DNA of 64,000 nucleotides from Pontivivens marinum. Its GTDB lineage: Bacteria > Pseudomonadota > Alphaproteobacteria > Rhodobacterales > Rhodobacteraceae. Location: assembly GCF_900231835.1 (NCBI RefSeq), contig NZ_OCTN01000008.1, forward strand, positions 1-64,000, given 5' to 3'. Under the pieces are notes generated by a model. It did not search any database. It was not told the origin of the DNA and saw only the letters and a program-made list of their open reading frames with translations. Positions 43,901 to 51,923 of the stretch are shown here, piece by piece. Every line of letters starts with the position of its first letter. Positions within the stretch are counted from its first letter, which is position 1. The position numbers and the translations under genes are program-made.

Positions 43901-44474
43901 GTCGGGGACGGGTCCAAAGGCAGGCGGGCCGAACTATCTGCCGCGCTTTGCTGCTGCATCTCGCGGGTCCGAGGCATCGGTTGAGGGGCGAGCAGCGGCT
44001 GTCACGGACGTGCAACAGGCGCTGAACGTCGCTGCTGCCTTGCCCGGTGTAGAGCTGTCGCAGACTGCAATGCATGGCCCAACGGGGGAATCTAACCGCC
44101 TGTCCACGATGGGTCGCGGGGTTGTTCTGTGTCTGGGGCCAAGCTTGGTCACGGCTCGTTTGCAGGCCCTTCAGGCCGCCAAATCCGGTTGCCCCACAGT
44201 GATCGTCGCACCGGGTGCCACTGCGGTGGAGGGGGTGGACGGCGTTCTATCGGCGGAGGCCCTGACCCAATTGCTGGGGTTCGCTGTTGTCGCCTCGGAT
44301 GCTGCGACAGAACCACGTCGCGCCCTGCGCCGTGCCTTGGCCCAACGGACAGGCGCGATCCTGCCCTTGGTCGGATCGGCGCAATTGGCGGAGCGTTGCA
44401 TAATGGAGCGTCACGTCTGCATCGACACCACCGCTGCAGGTGGCAACGCCGCCCTGCTGGCCGCGTCGCAATAA
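40986..44474 (+). CDS. putA: Bifunctional proline dehydrogenase / L-glutamate gamma-semialdehyde dehydrogenase
   Basis: The 1162-residue enzyme oxidises proline to glutamate at the inner face of the membrane. The FAD-dependent proline dehydrogenase barrel spans about residues 80-480 (NPGISIKLSALHPRYE, VRLVKGAYWDTEIKRAQ, YEFQRLHGMG). The aldehyde dehydrogenase domain spans about 530-1000, with nucleophile Cys804 in AGQRCSALRV, general base in ETGGLNAMIV, and EEIFGPVLHV. About 150 C-terminal residues follow. It lacks the N-terminal ribbon-helix-helix DNA-binding domain, consistent with control by the separate PutR. ATG 40986 after AAGGA is preferred to upstream in-frame starts. Confidence 0.95.
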   Translation: MTTETLTRLETLRATIRTMHVAPEGDVLETLIREQAPAPEQREQIVNRAAGLVRSIRSDAKPGVMEVFLAEYGLSTDEGVALMCLAEALLRVPDSDTIDALIEDKIAPSAWGEHLGKSSSSLVNASTWALMLTGKVLKEDKRKGVAATLHGAVKRLGEPVIRTAVARAMKELGHNFVLGRNIEEAVKRGKARQAEGYTYSYDMLGEAALTEHDAQHFLKAYRDAIAKLAPFCTAADIRDNPGISIKLSALHPRYEVAQRDRVMSELVERTRDLARQACAAGMGLNIDAEEADRLDLSLDVIQAVLADPELANWDGFGVVVQAYGKRAGHVIDWLHTLATHLDRKIMVRLVKGAYWDTEIKRAQVEGLPDFPVFTRKAATDVSYICVAQKLLNLSDRIYPQFATHNAHTVAAVLEMAQPHQEYEFQRLHGMGASLYDIVLRLPKARCRIYAPVGAHSDLLAYLVRRLLENGANSSFVNQIVDEDVPAEVVAADPFAAWQVVRGKSAVLKPEAIFPGRTNSQGFDLCDVTTLQKIAAARDPFERHEWSAGPMLAVQTAPTQAMHRFNPACPDDLVGTVRDASFADVETAIAGATIWDAPVAERAATLLRAADLMEDAHGELFALLAREAGKTLADAVGELREAVDFLRYYAGQAVEGTQPCGIFTCISPWNFPLAIFCGQISAALAMGNGVLAKPAEQSPLVGARAVEILHQAGVPRSVLQYLPGQGAVVGAALSSDARIGGVCFTGSTGTAMRINTAMANGMSPSVPLIAETGGLNAMIVDSTALPEQAVRDIVVSAFQSAGQRCSALRVLYVQQDVAPSLLRMLEGAMDELVTGNPWHLSTDIGPVIDGPARDKIEAHVAVAESEGRLRKRLSTPQIGNFTGAALIEVSGIEALSEEIFGPVLHVATFRARDLDRVVDAINAQGYGLTFGMHSRIDDRVEQVCARLHAGNIYINRNQIGAIVGSQPFGGEGLSGTGPKAGGPNYLPRFAAASRGSEASVEGRAAAVTDVQQALNVAAALPGVELSQTAMHGPTGESNRLSTMGRGVVLCLGPSLVTARLQALQAAKSGCPTVIVAPGATAVEGVDGVLSAEALTQLLGFAVVASDAATEPRRALRRALAQRTGAILPLVGSAQLAERCIMERHVCIDTTAAGGNAALLAASQ

Positions 44475-44481
44475 ATGGAAC

Positions 44482-44507
44482 GGGGCGTGCGCGGATATGC
44501 ACGCCCC
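44482..44507. terminator. Hairpin between convergent putA and VOC dioxygenase genes
   Basis: A perfect 9-bp GC-rich stem GGGGCGTGC (44482-44490) and GCACGCCCC (44499-44507) with an 8-base loop lies seven bases after the putA stop and seven before the convergent gene's stop. It lacks long T tracts on either strand, so it is probably a weak bidirectional terminator. Confidence 0.6.
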
Positions 44508-44513
44508 AACTGC

Positions 44514-45428
44514 CTAGATTTTCTGCAATTTCTGCTCAAGCACAGGCCGCAAATGTTCGTGCCGCGTGGGCAGTTTCAGCGCCTCACCCAGATGGGCAGG
44601 GGCCTCATCCCGATCAAATCCGGGCTCGTTGGTTGCCACCTCGAACAGCACACCACCGGGGGTGCGGAAATAGATCGCCCAGAAATAGTCGCGATCAATT
44701 ACAGGCGTGACCTGATATCCGGTGTCCAGCAACGCTTGGCGTATTTCTAGCTGCGCCTGCCGGTTCTCCACGGCAAAGGCGATGTGATGCACCGATCCTG
44801 CGCCCTGCTGCGCGCGCTGGGCGTCGGGCAGGGTTTCAACGTCGATAATATTCGCGCCGGTGCCGTCGGCCACTGCAAACCGGGTGACATTGCCCTCGGT
44901 TTCCAGCGTCTCATAGCCCATGAAGCCCAACAGCTCTGCCATGGCACCGCCATCCTGTAGACGCATGGTGGCGGAGTGGAACCCGCGTATCCCCTCATCC
45001 GCGCTGACCCCGTTTCCGGCCCATGGGGCACGGGCGTCGCCCAACTGTTCTACCAGCGCAAATTGGTCGCCGTCAGGGGCCGTAAACAGCAGGCGTTGCT
45101 GGCCAAAGCGGGTATCCTCGGCCACGTTGCCCGCCAGCCGGTCCCGCCAATAGGGCAGCGCCCCCTCGGGGATGGAAAATGTGGTGGTGCCAACCTCACC
45201 CACGCCCGCCGTACCGCGCGCCGCATTTGGGAACGGGAAATAGGTCATGACCGAACCGGGGGCGCCTGTCTCATCCCCGTAATACAGGTGGTACACGTCA
45301 GGCGCATCGAAATTGACCGTCTTTTTCACCCGCCGCAGGCCCAGCGTATTGGTGAAGAACCGGTTGTTTTGCGCCGCATCCGCCGCGATGGAGGTGACGT
45401 GGTGCAGGCCCTTGATCTGGTTCAACAT
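44514..45428 (-). CDS. Ring-cleaving dioxygenase-like VOC family protein
   Basis: The 304-residue protein carries two glyoxalase/vicinal-oxygen-chelate halves: IKGLHHVTSIAADAAQNNRFF at the N-terminus and VHHIAFAVENRQAQ near residue 215, with a metal-ligand glutamate in GVLFEVATNEPGFDRDE. This is the pattern of the LinE/PcpA/MhqO type of hydroquinone or quinone-related dioxygenases. In the wider family such proteins often protect against quinones or degrade (chloro)hydroquinone. It stands alone, without the rest of an aromatic pathway, so a protective role is as likely as catabolism. Confidence 0.85.
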   Translation of the reverse strand: MLNQIKGLHHVTSIAADAAQNNRFFTNTLGLRRVKKTVNFDAPDVYHLYYGDETGAPGSVMTYFPFPNAARGTAGVGEVGTTTFSIPEGALPYWRDRLAGNVAEDTRFGQQRLLFTAPDGDQFALVEQLGDARAPWAGNGVSADEGIRGFHSATMRLQDGGAMAELLGFMGYETLETEGNVTRFAVADGTGANIIDVETLPDAQRAQQGAGSVHHIAFAVENRQAQLEIRQALLDTGYQVTPVIDRDYFWAIYFRTPGGVLFEVATNEPGFDRDEAPAHLGEALKLPTRHEHLRPVLEQKLQKI

Positions 45429-45537
45429 GGTGATGCTCCGCTCAGTTTAACTGTGATGGCCATCATCTAGCATTGTTGCTGGCACGCGCATATAGGGCGC
45501 CCCAGCAACTGATTGTTCACAAATTTGAAACCTTTGC

Positions 45538-47973
45538 CTAGCACTTCACCCGCTCGGATTTCGGATCGTATAGCGGGCGCAGCGATGCGGTTGCCGGTAT
45601 GCGCTGGCCTGCGACCTCAATCTCATAGCTTGATGCCAGAACCTCCGCCGCGCTTTGTCCTGCACAGGGCACATAGCCCAGTCCGACAGCCCCACCCAAA
45701 GTATGGCCGTAATTGCCGCTGGCCAGATAACCGACAACATCCCCGTCGCGCAGGATCGGTTCGGCATGGAACAATAGCGGCTGCGGATCGTTCAGCAGGA
45801 ATTGCACCATGCGCGCCTGCGGGCCGGTTTCCTTGCGCCGCAAAACCGCATCACGGCCGGTAAAGGCGGGCTTATCGGTTTTTACGGCAAAGCCTAGCCC
45901 CGCATCAATCACGTGATCCTCGCAGGTGATATCATGACCGAAATGGCGGAAGGCCTTCTCGATCCGGCAGGAATCCATCATGTGCAATCCGCACAGCTTC
46001 AGCCCGACCTGCTCGCCTGCTTTCAGTAATACCTCAAAGACATGGGCGGCGAATTCGGTGGGGACGTATAGCTCCCACCCCAGCTCACCCACATAGGTCA
46101 CGCGGTGGGCGCGGGCGTGGCACATCCCGATCTCGATCGTGCGCGCCATGCCAAAGGGATGCGCCTCGTTCGAGACATTATCGGGCGAGACAAGCGTCAG
46201 CAGATCGCGCGCGCGCGGTCCCATGATGGCCAAAACCGCCTCGCCGCTTGTGACATCGGTGATGATTGCGAATTCATCGCGTAGGGACCGGCGCAGCCAC
46301 GTCTCATCAGTCAGTCGCGTCGCGGCAGGTGTCACGATCAGATAGGCGGTTTCGGACAGGCGGGTGACGGTCACATCCGCCTCGATCCCGCCACGGGAAT
46401 TGAGGAACTGGGTATAGACAATCTTACCCGCCGCCACGTCCATCTGCCCGCCGCATACGCGGTTGAGGAAGGCGCACGCATCCGGCCCCTCAACCCGTAT
46501 TTTACCAAAGGATGTCATGTCGTACATTCCAACGCCATTGCGCACGGCGTGATGTTCGGCTGCTTGGTTTTCAAACCAGTTCTGACGGCCCCAGCTATAT
46601 TGGTATTCGGGCGTTTGATCGGGGCTTGCGAACCAGTTCGCACGCTCCCACCCTGCCAGCTCACCCATGACGGCGCCCTGATCCAGCAGCAGGTTATGCA
46701 GGGGCGAGCGTCGAATGCCCCGCGCCGTTGCCTTTTGCCGGTAGGGGTAGTGATCGGCATAGAGCAGGCCCAGCGTCTCCTTTGACCGCTCCACCAGATA
46801 GTGTTTGTTCCCCTGAAAGGGCTGCATCCGCGCAATATCCACATCGCCCAGATCGAACGGCTTTTCCCCCGTATCCATCCACTGGGCCAGCGCCATCCCA
46901 GCCCCGCCCGCAGATTGTATGCCGATGGAGTTAAAGCCCGCAGCCACCCAGACATTGTCCATCTCCGGCGCAAGGCCAAGGTGATAGGCATCATCGGGGG
47001 TAAAGCTTTCCGGTCCGTTAAAGAAGGTATGGATGCCCGCCTCGGCCAAGGCGGGGAAGCGGTTGACGGCTTGCTCCAGGATCGGTTCGAAATGGTCGAA
47101 ATCCTCGGGCAATTGGTCGAATTCGAAATCATGGGGAATGGGGCCCCATGGCTTTGCGACAGGCTCAAATGCGCCCAACAGGATCTTGCCCGCGTCCTCC
47201 TTGTAGTAGGCGCATTCATCGGGGACACGTAGCACGGGCAGTTGCGTCAGACCGGGGATCGCTTCGGTCACGATGTAGAAATGTTCACAGGCCTGTAGCG
47301 GCACATTCGCGCCCAGCATCTGGCCAACCTCGCGGCCCCACATGCCTGCGCAGTTTACCACCATCTCCGCCTCGATATGGCCGCGATCCTCGCCCTGTTG
47401 CCAATCAACGCCTGTGATCCGCCGCCCCTCACGCCGCACTCCGGTCACAAGCGTGTTTTCCAGCACGCGCGCACCACGTTGCCGCGCACCCTTGGCCAAG
47501 GCCAGCGCGATATTTGCCGGATCGCCCTGACCGTCCTTTTCCAGATAAACGCCGGACAAAACGTCGTCGATGTTCAGGTGGGGATAGCGGGCTGCGATTT
47601 CAGTCGGGCTGATGGATTCGATATCCACGCCAAAGGCACGGGCCATTCCCGCCTGCCGCAACAGCTCCTCCTGCCGTGCCTCGGTCAAGGCAACGGTGAT
47701 GGACCCGCAACGCCGGAACCCTGTGGAAACGCCGGTTTCCGCCTCCAGCTCGCCATATAGCTCCTGCGAGTATCTCGCGAGTCGGGTCATGTTTTGTGTG
47801 GCGCGCAACTGCGCGATCAGCCCTGCCGCGTGCCATGTCGTGCCGGAGGTCAGGCGCTTACGCTCCAGCAGCACAATATCGGTCCAACCCAGTTTGCTGA
47901 GGTGATACGCGACGGAGCAGCCGATTACGCCGCCCCCGATGATAACAACGCGGGCCTTTGCGGGGACGGTCAT
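45538..47973 (-). CDS. Dimethylglycine/sarcosine dehydrogenase-like flavoprotein with aminomethyltransferase domain, copy 2
   Basis: The 811-residue protein has an N-terminal FAD-binding amine oxidase domain (GGGVIGCSVAYHLSKLG; the covalent-FAD motif TTWHAAGL near residue 47) and a C-terminal glycine-cleavage T-protein-like folate domain (about 430-800: YDMTSFGKIRVEGPDA, VGELGWELYVPTE, YKGRD-like FTGRDAVLRR). This is the architecture of dimethylglycine dehydrogenase, which removes N-methyl groups and passes formaldehyde units to tetrahydrofolate. It begins within the stop codon of the upstream paralogue (ATGA). The real substrate is not known. The adjacent taurine locus makes N-methylated taurines worth considering. 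Confidence 0.82.
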   Translation of the reverse strand: MTVPAKARVVIIGGGVIGCSVAYHLSKLGWTDIVLLERKRLTSGTTWHAAGLIAQLRATQNMTRLARYSQELYGELEAETGVSTGFRRCGSITVALTEARQEELLRQAGMARAFGVDIESISPTEIAARYPHLNIDDVLSGVYLEKDGQGDPANIALALAKGARQRGARVLENTLVTGVRREGRRITGVDWQQGEDRGHIEAEMVVNCAGMWGREVGQMLGANVPLQACEHFYIVTEAIPGLTQLPVLRVPDECAYYKEDAGKILLGAFEPVAKPWGPIPHDFEFDQLPEDFDHFEPILEQAVNRFPALAEAGIHTFFNGPESFTPDDAYHLGLAPEMDNVWVAAGFNSIGIQSAGGAGMALAQWMDTGEKPFDLGDVDIARMQPFQGNKHYLVERSKETLGLLYADHYPYRQKATARGIRRSPLHNLLLDQGAVMGELAGWERANWFASPDQTPEYQYSWGRQNWFENQAAEHHAVRNGVGMYDMTSFGKIRVEGPDACAFLNRVCGGQMDVAAGKIVYTQFLNSRGGIEADVTVTRLSETAYLIVTPAATRLTDETWLRRSLRDEFAIITDVTSGEAVLAIMGPRARDLLTLVSPDNVSNEAHPFGMARTIEIGMCHARAHRVTYVGELGWELYVPTEFAAHVFEVLLKAGEQVGLKLCGLHMMDSCRIEKAFRHFGHDITCEDHVIDAGLGFAVKTDKPAFTGRDAVLRRKETGPQARMVQFLLNDPQPLLFHAEPILRDGDVVGYLASGNYGHTLGGAVGLGYVPCAGQSAAEVLASSYEIEVAGQRIPATASLRPLYDPKSERVKC

Positions 47974-50402
47974 GCGCGTAGCCTTTCGTTCTTGGGATCA
48001 AATGCGGGGCCGTCGGGCAGGACTGTGGCAGGATAGATGTTGCCAAAGATATTGACGCCAACCGTCGCGCCCGCCGCAATATCCGAGCGCACAATGGCTA
48101 GGCCAAGGGCCGCATCCACGCGGTAGCCATATCCGCCCGAGGTTACTTCACCCACAATCTCATCACCCAGCAGGACGCTGGACATGTAGGGGGCGTCAAA
48201 TTCCTCAACTTCAATTTTCAGCGTGGCGAAGCGTTTGGTCGGAACCTGTGCCAGCAGGGCTGCCTTACCGGGGAAGTCCTGTTCCTTGTCCAGCTTTACG
48301 AACCGGTCCATTCCGGCCTCAAGCAAGGTGTAATCCGTGGACAAATCGCCCTTCCATGCGCGGTATCCCTTCTCGATCCGCATCGAGTTCAGGGCGTACA
48401 TGCCAAAGGGTTTTGCCCCCGCATCGCGCACCGCGTCATAGATTTCCGCCGCATCCTGCATCGGGCAATGCACCTCCCAGCCCAGCTCACCCGCGAAGCA
48501 GACACGGGCCAACAGGACGGGTTTTCCGCAGACATTGGCCTGCTGGTGGCTCAACCACGGTTGGGTCAGGTCGCCATCGGTCAGGGTGGCCAGAACCTGC
48601 CGTGTGTGCGGGCCGCAGATAATCAGCGTGGACACCTCTGCCGTGCGATCAGTCAGCTCCACCCCCTCGGGCAGGGCGTGATCCAACAGTTCGAAATCAT
48701 GCCATTGCGCAGGGGCGGCGGTGATCAGGGTGAAGCTATCCTCACCACTGCGCAGCACCGACATTTCCGTCACAAGCCGCCCGCGATCATCGGCAAAATA
48801 GGCCAAACCAACGCGGCCAACCTTGGGCAAACCACCGGCCATGCGCGTCAGCAGCCAATCCGCGGCACCGTCGCCGGACAGCTCAAACCGTGAAAATCCG
48901 GGCAGGTCCAGAACGCTGCAGCCATTTGTGACGGCGTGAACCTCCTCGGCGATCCGCGCCTCCCACGGGCCATGGCGGTTCCACGTTTCGGTTGATGCCT
49001 CGGAGGTGTCGTCGCCGTCCTTGGCGAACCAGTTCGCGCGCTCCCAGCCGTTATATGCACCCATCACACCACCATCGGCGCGGATGCGGGCATCAACAGG
49101 GGATAGCTTTTTATCGCGCCCTGCGGGCCATTCATGACGGGGGAAGTGGATGGCATATTCGTGGCCGTAAACCTCCATCCCCTTGGCATCGGCATAGGCC
49201 TGGTCCGCGTGATCGGTAAAGCGGCGGGGGTCTACGGACCACATATCCCACTCGGTTCCGCCCTCGACCATCCATTCGGCCAGCACCTTACCCGCGCCGC
49301 CGGATTGGGCGATGCCAAAGGTGAAGCACGCAGCCTCGAACGCATTGGGCACGCCGGGCATCGGGCCGATCAGCGGGTTACCGTCGGGGGTGTATGGGAT
49401 CGGGCCATTGATGACCTTGTTAATACCCGTCTGACCCAGCAGCGGCACGCGGGCCATTGCATCCTCGATATACCATTCCAGCCGGTCCAGATCATCGGGG
49501 TATAGCTGGAAGCTGAAATCCTCGGGCATGGGATCCTCGGGCGTCATCCAGTGGCCCTTGCAGTTCCGCTCATATGGACCGAGGTTCAGGCCGTGCTTTT
49601 CCTGCCGCAGGTAATAGGAGCTGTCCACATCGCGAAGCAGGGGCAGTTTGTTGCCGGTTTCCTGCGAAAATGCCTCGATTTCAGGGATTTCATCGGTCAG
49701 CAGGTATTGGTGGCTCATCACCATCATCGGCAGGCGACGGCCGCCATAGGGGCGGAACCATTCCGAGACACGTTGGGCGTAGTAACCGGCGGCGTTCACT
49801 ACATATTCACAGCGGATTTCGCCCTTCTCCGTTTCAACAACCCACTCGCCGCCCTCACGCCGCACACCGGTTGCGGGGGTGAAGCGCAGGATGCGCGCGC
49901 CCAGATCGCGGGCGCCCTTGGCATAGGCTTGGGTCAGCTGCGCGGGGTCCATATCACCGTCCAGCGCATCGTATAAACCGCCCTCCAGATCATGGGTTTC
50001 CATGAAGGGGTAGGCGTTCTTGAGATCGTCTAGGGACATCATTTCCATGTCGAGGCCCTGATGACGGGCCATCGCGCGGGCGCGCTCGAATTCCTGCATC
50101 CGTTCTCTGCTATGCGCCAGCCGCACCGATCCGGTAACGTGGTAATTCATCGGATAATCTACGGCTTCGGCCAAGCCGCGATACAGCTCTGTCGAATAGC
50201 GCTGCATGTTCATAACGGCCCAATTGGCCGAGAAATTCGGGATATTGCCAGCCGCGTGCCATGTGGATCCCGCGGTTAGCTCGTTACGTTCCAGCAGCAC
50301 GCAATCGGTCCAACCAGCACGGGCCAGATGGTATAGCGACGAACACCCGACGGCCCCGCCGCCAATGATCACAACCCGTGCAGTGGTAGGGAAATCGGAC
50401 AT
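47970..50402 (-). CDS. Dimethylglycine/sarcosine dehydrogenase-like flavoprotein with aminomethyltransferase domain, copy 1
   Basis: The 810-residue protein has the same two-domain design as the next gene: GGGAVGCSSLYHLARAG and the covalent-FAD motif STWHAAGN at the N-terminus, then a T-protein-like domain (LPGFSRFELSGDGA, FAGELGWEVHCPMQ, FPGKAALLAQ). The two differ throughout, so they are old paralogues with probably distinct substrates, such as a dimethylated and a monomethylated amine. It starts 11 bases after the XRE-cupin regulator gene, forming one operon. The product feeds one-carbon units into the folate pool. Confidence 0.82.
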   Translation of the reverse strand: MSDFPTTARVVIIGGGAVGCSSLYHLARAGWTDCVLLERNELTAGSTWHAAGNIPNFSANWAVMNMQRYSTELYRGLAEAVDYPMNYHVTGSVRLAHSRERMQEFERARAMARHQGLDMEMMSLDDLKNAYPFMETHDLEGGLYDALDGDMDPAQLTQAYAKGARDLGARILRFTPATGVRREGGEWVVETEKGEIRCEYVVNAAGYYAQRVSEWFRPYGGRRLPMMVMSHQYLLTDEIPEIEAFSQETGNKLPLLRDVDSSYYLRQEKHGLNLGPYERNCKGHWMTPEDPMPEDFSFQLYPDDLDRLEWYIEDAMARVPLLGQTGINKVINGPIPYTPDGNPLIGPMPGVPNAFEAACFTFGIAQSGGAGKVLAEWMVEGGTEWDMWSVDPRRFTDHADQAYADAKGMEVYGHEYAIHFPRHEWPAGRDKKLSPVDARIRADGGVMGAYNGWERANWFAKDGDDTSEASTETWNRHGPWEARIAEEVHAVTNGCSVLDLPGFSRFELSGDGAADWLLTRMAGGLPKVGRVGLAYFADDRGRLVTEMSVLRSGEDSFTLITAAPAQWHDFELLDHALPEGVELTDRTAEVSTLIICGPHTRQVLATLTDGDLTQPWLSHQQANVCGKPVLLARVCFAGELGWEVHCPMQDAAEIYDAVRDAGAKPFGMYALNSMRIEKGYRAWKGDLSTDYTLLEAGMDRFVKLDKEQDFPGKAALLAQVPTKRFATLKIEVEEFDAPYMSSVLLGDEIVGEVTSGGYGYRVDAALGLAIVRSDIAAGATVGVNIFGNIYPATVLPDGPAFDPKNERLRA

Positions 50403-50413
50403 ATCGAGACCTT

Positions 50414-50983
50414 TCAGTAAACAGGTGGGGAGATGACCCAGACCGCAATGGCGGGCAGGTCGTTGGGGTTGTGCCAGCGCAGGGACTGCCCGCGCACACG
50501 AAAACTGTCGCCAGCGCTGATGATGAATTCGACATCATCCAGCCAGATCGTCAGGCTACCGCTGAGGATATAGGCGACCTCCTGCGTTTCACGCGTTTTG
50601 GGGGTGTCCATCCGCGCACCGGGCGCAAAGACGGACCGGATCACCTCGAAGCTATCGGTCAGATCGGGGGAGACTAGCTGCTCTCGTAGGCCCGTTTCGC
50701 TATCACCAATCGCGCGACGGCTGCCCGCGCGCACGACCAGACCGCGTTCATTATCGGGGGCGTCGCTCTCTCCAAAAAACAGTGAGAGTGGAACCTCGTA
50801 AGTATCTGCAAAGGCGCGTAAATCGTCATGGGTCGGGGTGGACAGGTCGCGCTCCACCTGTGAAATCCAGCCGATAGATCGATCCATTTTTTGCGCAACA
50901 GTGCCCAGCGTCAGGCCCCGCGTACGCCGCAGCGCGCGCAGGTCTGCTCCTAGGGTTGAGGCAGGGGATGGTTCGTATGGCAT
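50414..50983 (-). CDS. XRE-family regulator with C-terminal cupin sensor domain
   Basis: The 189-residue regulator has an N-terminal helix-turn-helix (LRALRRTRGLTLGTVAQKMDRSIGWISQVE, residues about 13-45) and a C-terminal cupin domain (about 110-185: SGSLTIWLDDVEFIISAGDSFRV) of the small-molecule-binding type. It heads the operon of the two demethylase-like flavoproteins. Two 27-bp inverted repeats lie directly in front of its start codon (50992-51052) and should be its own operators, implying autorepression and induction by the pathway substrate. Confidence 0.9.
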   Translation of the reverse strand: MPYEPSPASTLGADLRALRRTRGLTLGTVAQKMDRSIGWISQVERDLSTPTHDDLRAFADTYEVPLSLFFGESDAPDNERGLVVRAGSRRAIGDSETGLREQLVSPDLTDSFEVIRSVFAPGARMDTPKTRETQEVAYILSGSLTIWLDDVEFIISAGDSFRVRGQSLRWHNPNDLPAIAVWVISPPVY

Positions 50984-50991
50984 AGCATCCT

Positions 50992-51052
50992 CGTGAAATT
51001 ATCTGCTGAAATTTCACGACGAGCCCGTGAAAAAGTCAACAATAATTTCACG
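50992..51052. promoter_or_regulatory. Predicted double operator of the XRE-cupin regulator
   Basis: Two inverted repeats of the same design lie 34 bp apart. The first (50992-51018) has arms CGTGAAAT and ATTTCACG around 11 bases. The second (51026-51052) has arms CGTGAAAA and ATTTCACG, also around 11 bases, with one mismatch. They run from nine bases before the regulator's ATG to inside the end of soeC. Equal arm sequence, spacer and position argue strongly for a protein-binding site. Confidence 0.8.
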
Positions 51053-51923
51053 GAGCTTTGCCGTAATACAGCCCGACAACATGCTCCGCCTCGGCAAAGA
51101 ACAACCACCGTGACGCAAACACGCCCGTCAGATGCACGACCACCGCAACCAACGCTGCGAGGTGGCCCAGCGGAGACACGATCAGCAGTACAATCGGCGC
51201 AGCCATGCAGATCACTGTAATGGCGCGCAGCCGGTTTCGATGCTTGCGGCCAATACGGTAAACCATTTCATCCAATAGATAATTTCCACCGGAATGCGGG
51301 GCCTCGAACAGGCGCACCTTGCCGATGGCGCCTAGGCCCGTCGCTGTTTCCGTTGTCGATCCGCTGCGAGCAAAGGCGGTGTCGCCTTTGCTCCAATTCA
51401 GGATTTGCACAGCCAATGCGGCCGCCAGCAATATCCACGCTGCGGTGGTTTGCGCGGCCAATAGGGCACCGCCCCCCGCGCTGAGCAGCAGGAACAGCGC
51501 GTTGGTTGTCCAATGTTTCCAACGGGGTACGGTTTTCATCTGCGCGTAAATCATTGAGGTTGAGAAAACAGTGGCAAGGCTGAGCAAGCTGGCGATCCAG
51601 CCCAGTGGTACGAAATACGTGTCAAAAAAGATCGCCGCCAGCGCGTATAGCCCCGTCGTGACCAGCGACAGGACGGATAACCATGCCTCGCGACTTAACC
51701 AGCTCGACCGCCATTGCGTGAATGCCAATAGCGCGCGTTGCGGGTTGCCAAGGTGGAATGTCGAGGAAATCAAGCCGCCGACGGCCAGTGCGTAACCAAT
51801 TGCAAAGAATGTAAAAAGAACCCATCCCGAAACATCCGGCAGGCCCAATGTCAGCCATGCCAACAACCCGAAGCCTAGGCCGGACAAGACGGAGAATATG
51901 ATAACTGAGGGGGCGGGATGCAT
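51048..51923 (-). CDS. soeC: Sulfite dehydrogenase membrane subunit SoeC (DmsC-like anchor)
   Basis: The 291-residue integral membrane protein has eight or so hydrophobic segments and the DmsC-family layout (GGLISSTFHLGNPQRAL near residue 50, SWLSREAWLSVL near 75). In DMSO-reductase-type enzymes this subunit anchors the complex and exchanges electrons with quinone. It begins in the stop codon of soeB (TGATG). The assignment to SoeABC rather than a DMSO reductase rests on the neighbouring taurine/sulfite genes. Its 3' end carries part of the XRE operator. Confidence 0.82.
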   Translation of the reverse strand: MHPAPSVIIFSVLSGLGFGLLAWLTLGLPDVSGWVLFTFFAIGYALAVGGLISSTFHLGNPQRALLAFTQWRSSWLSREAWLSVLSLVTTGLYALAAIFFDTYFVPLGWIASLLSLATVFSTSMIYAQMKTVPRWKHWTTNALFLLLSAGGGALLAAQTTAAWILLAAALAVQILNWSKGDTAFARSGSTTETATGLGAIGKVRLFEAPHSGGNYLLDEMVYRIGRKHRNRLRAITVICMAAPIVLLIVSPLGHLAALVAVVVHLTGVFASRWLFFAEAEHVVGLYYGKAP

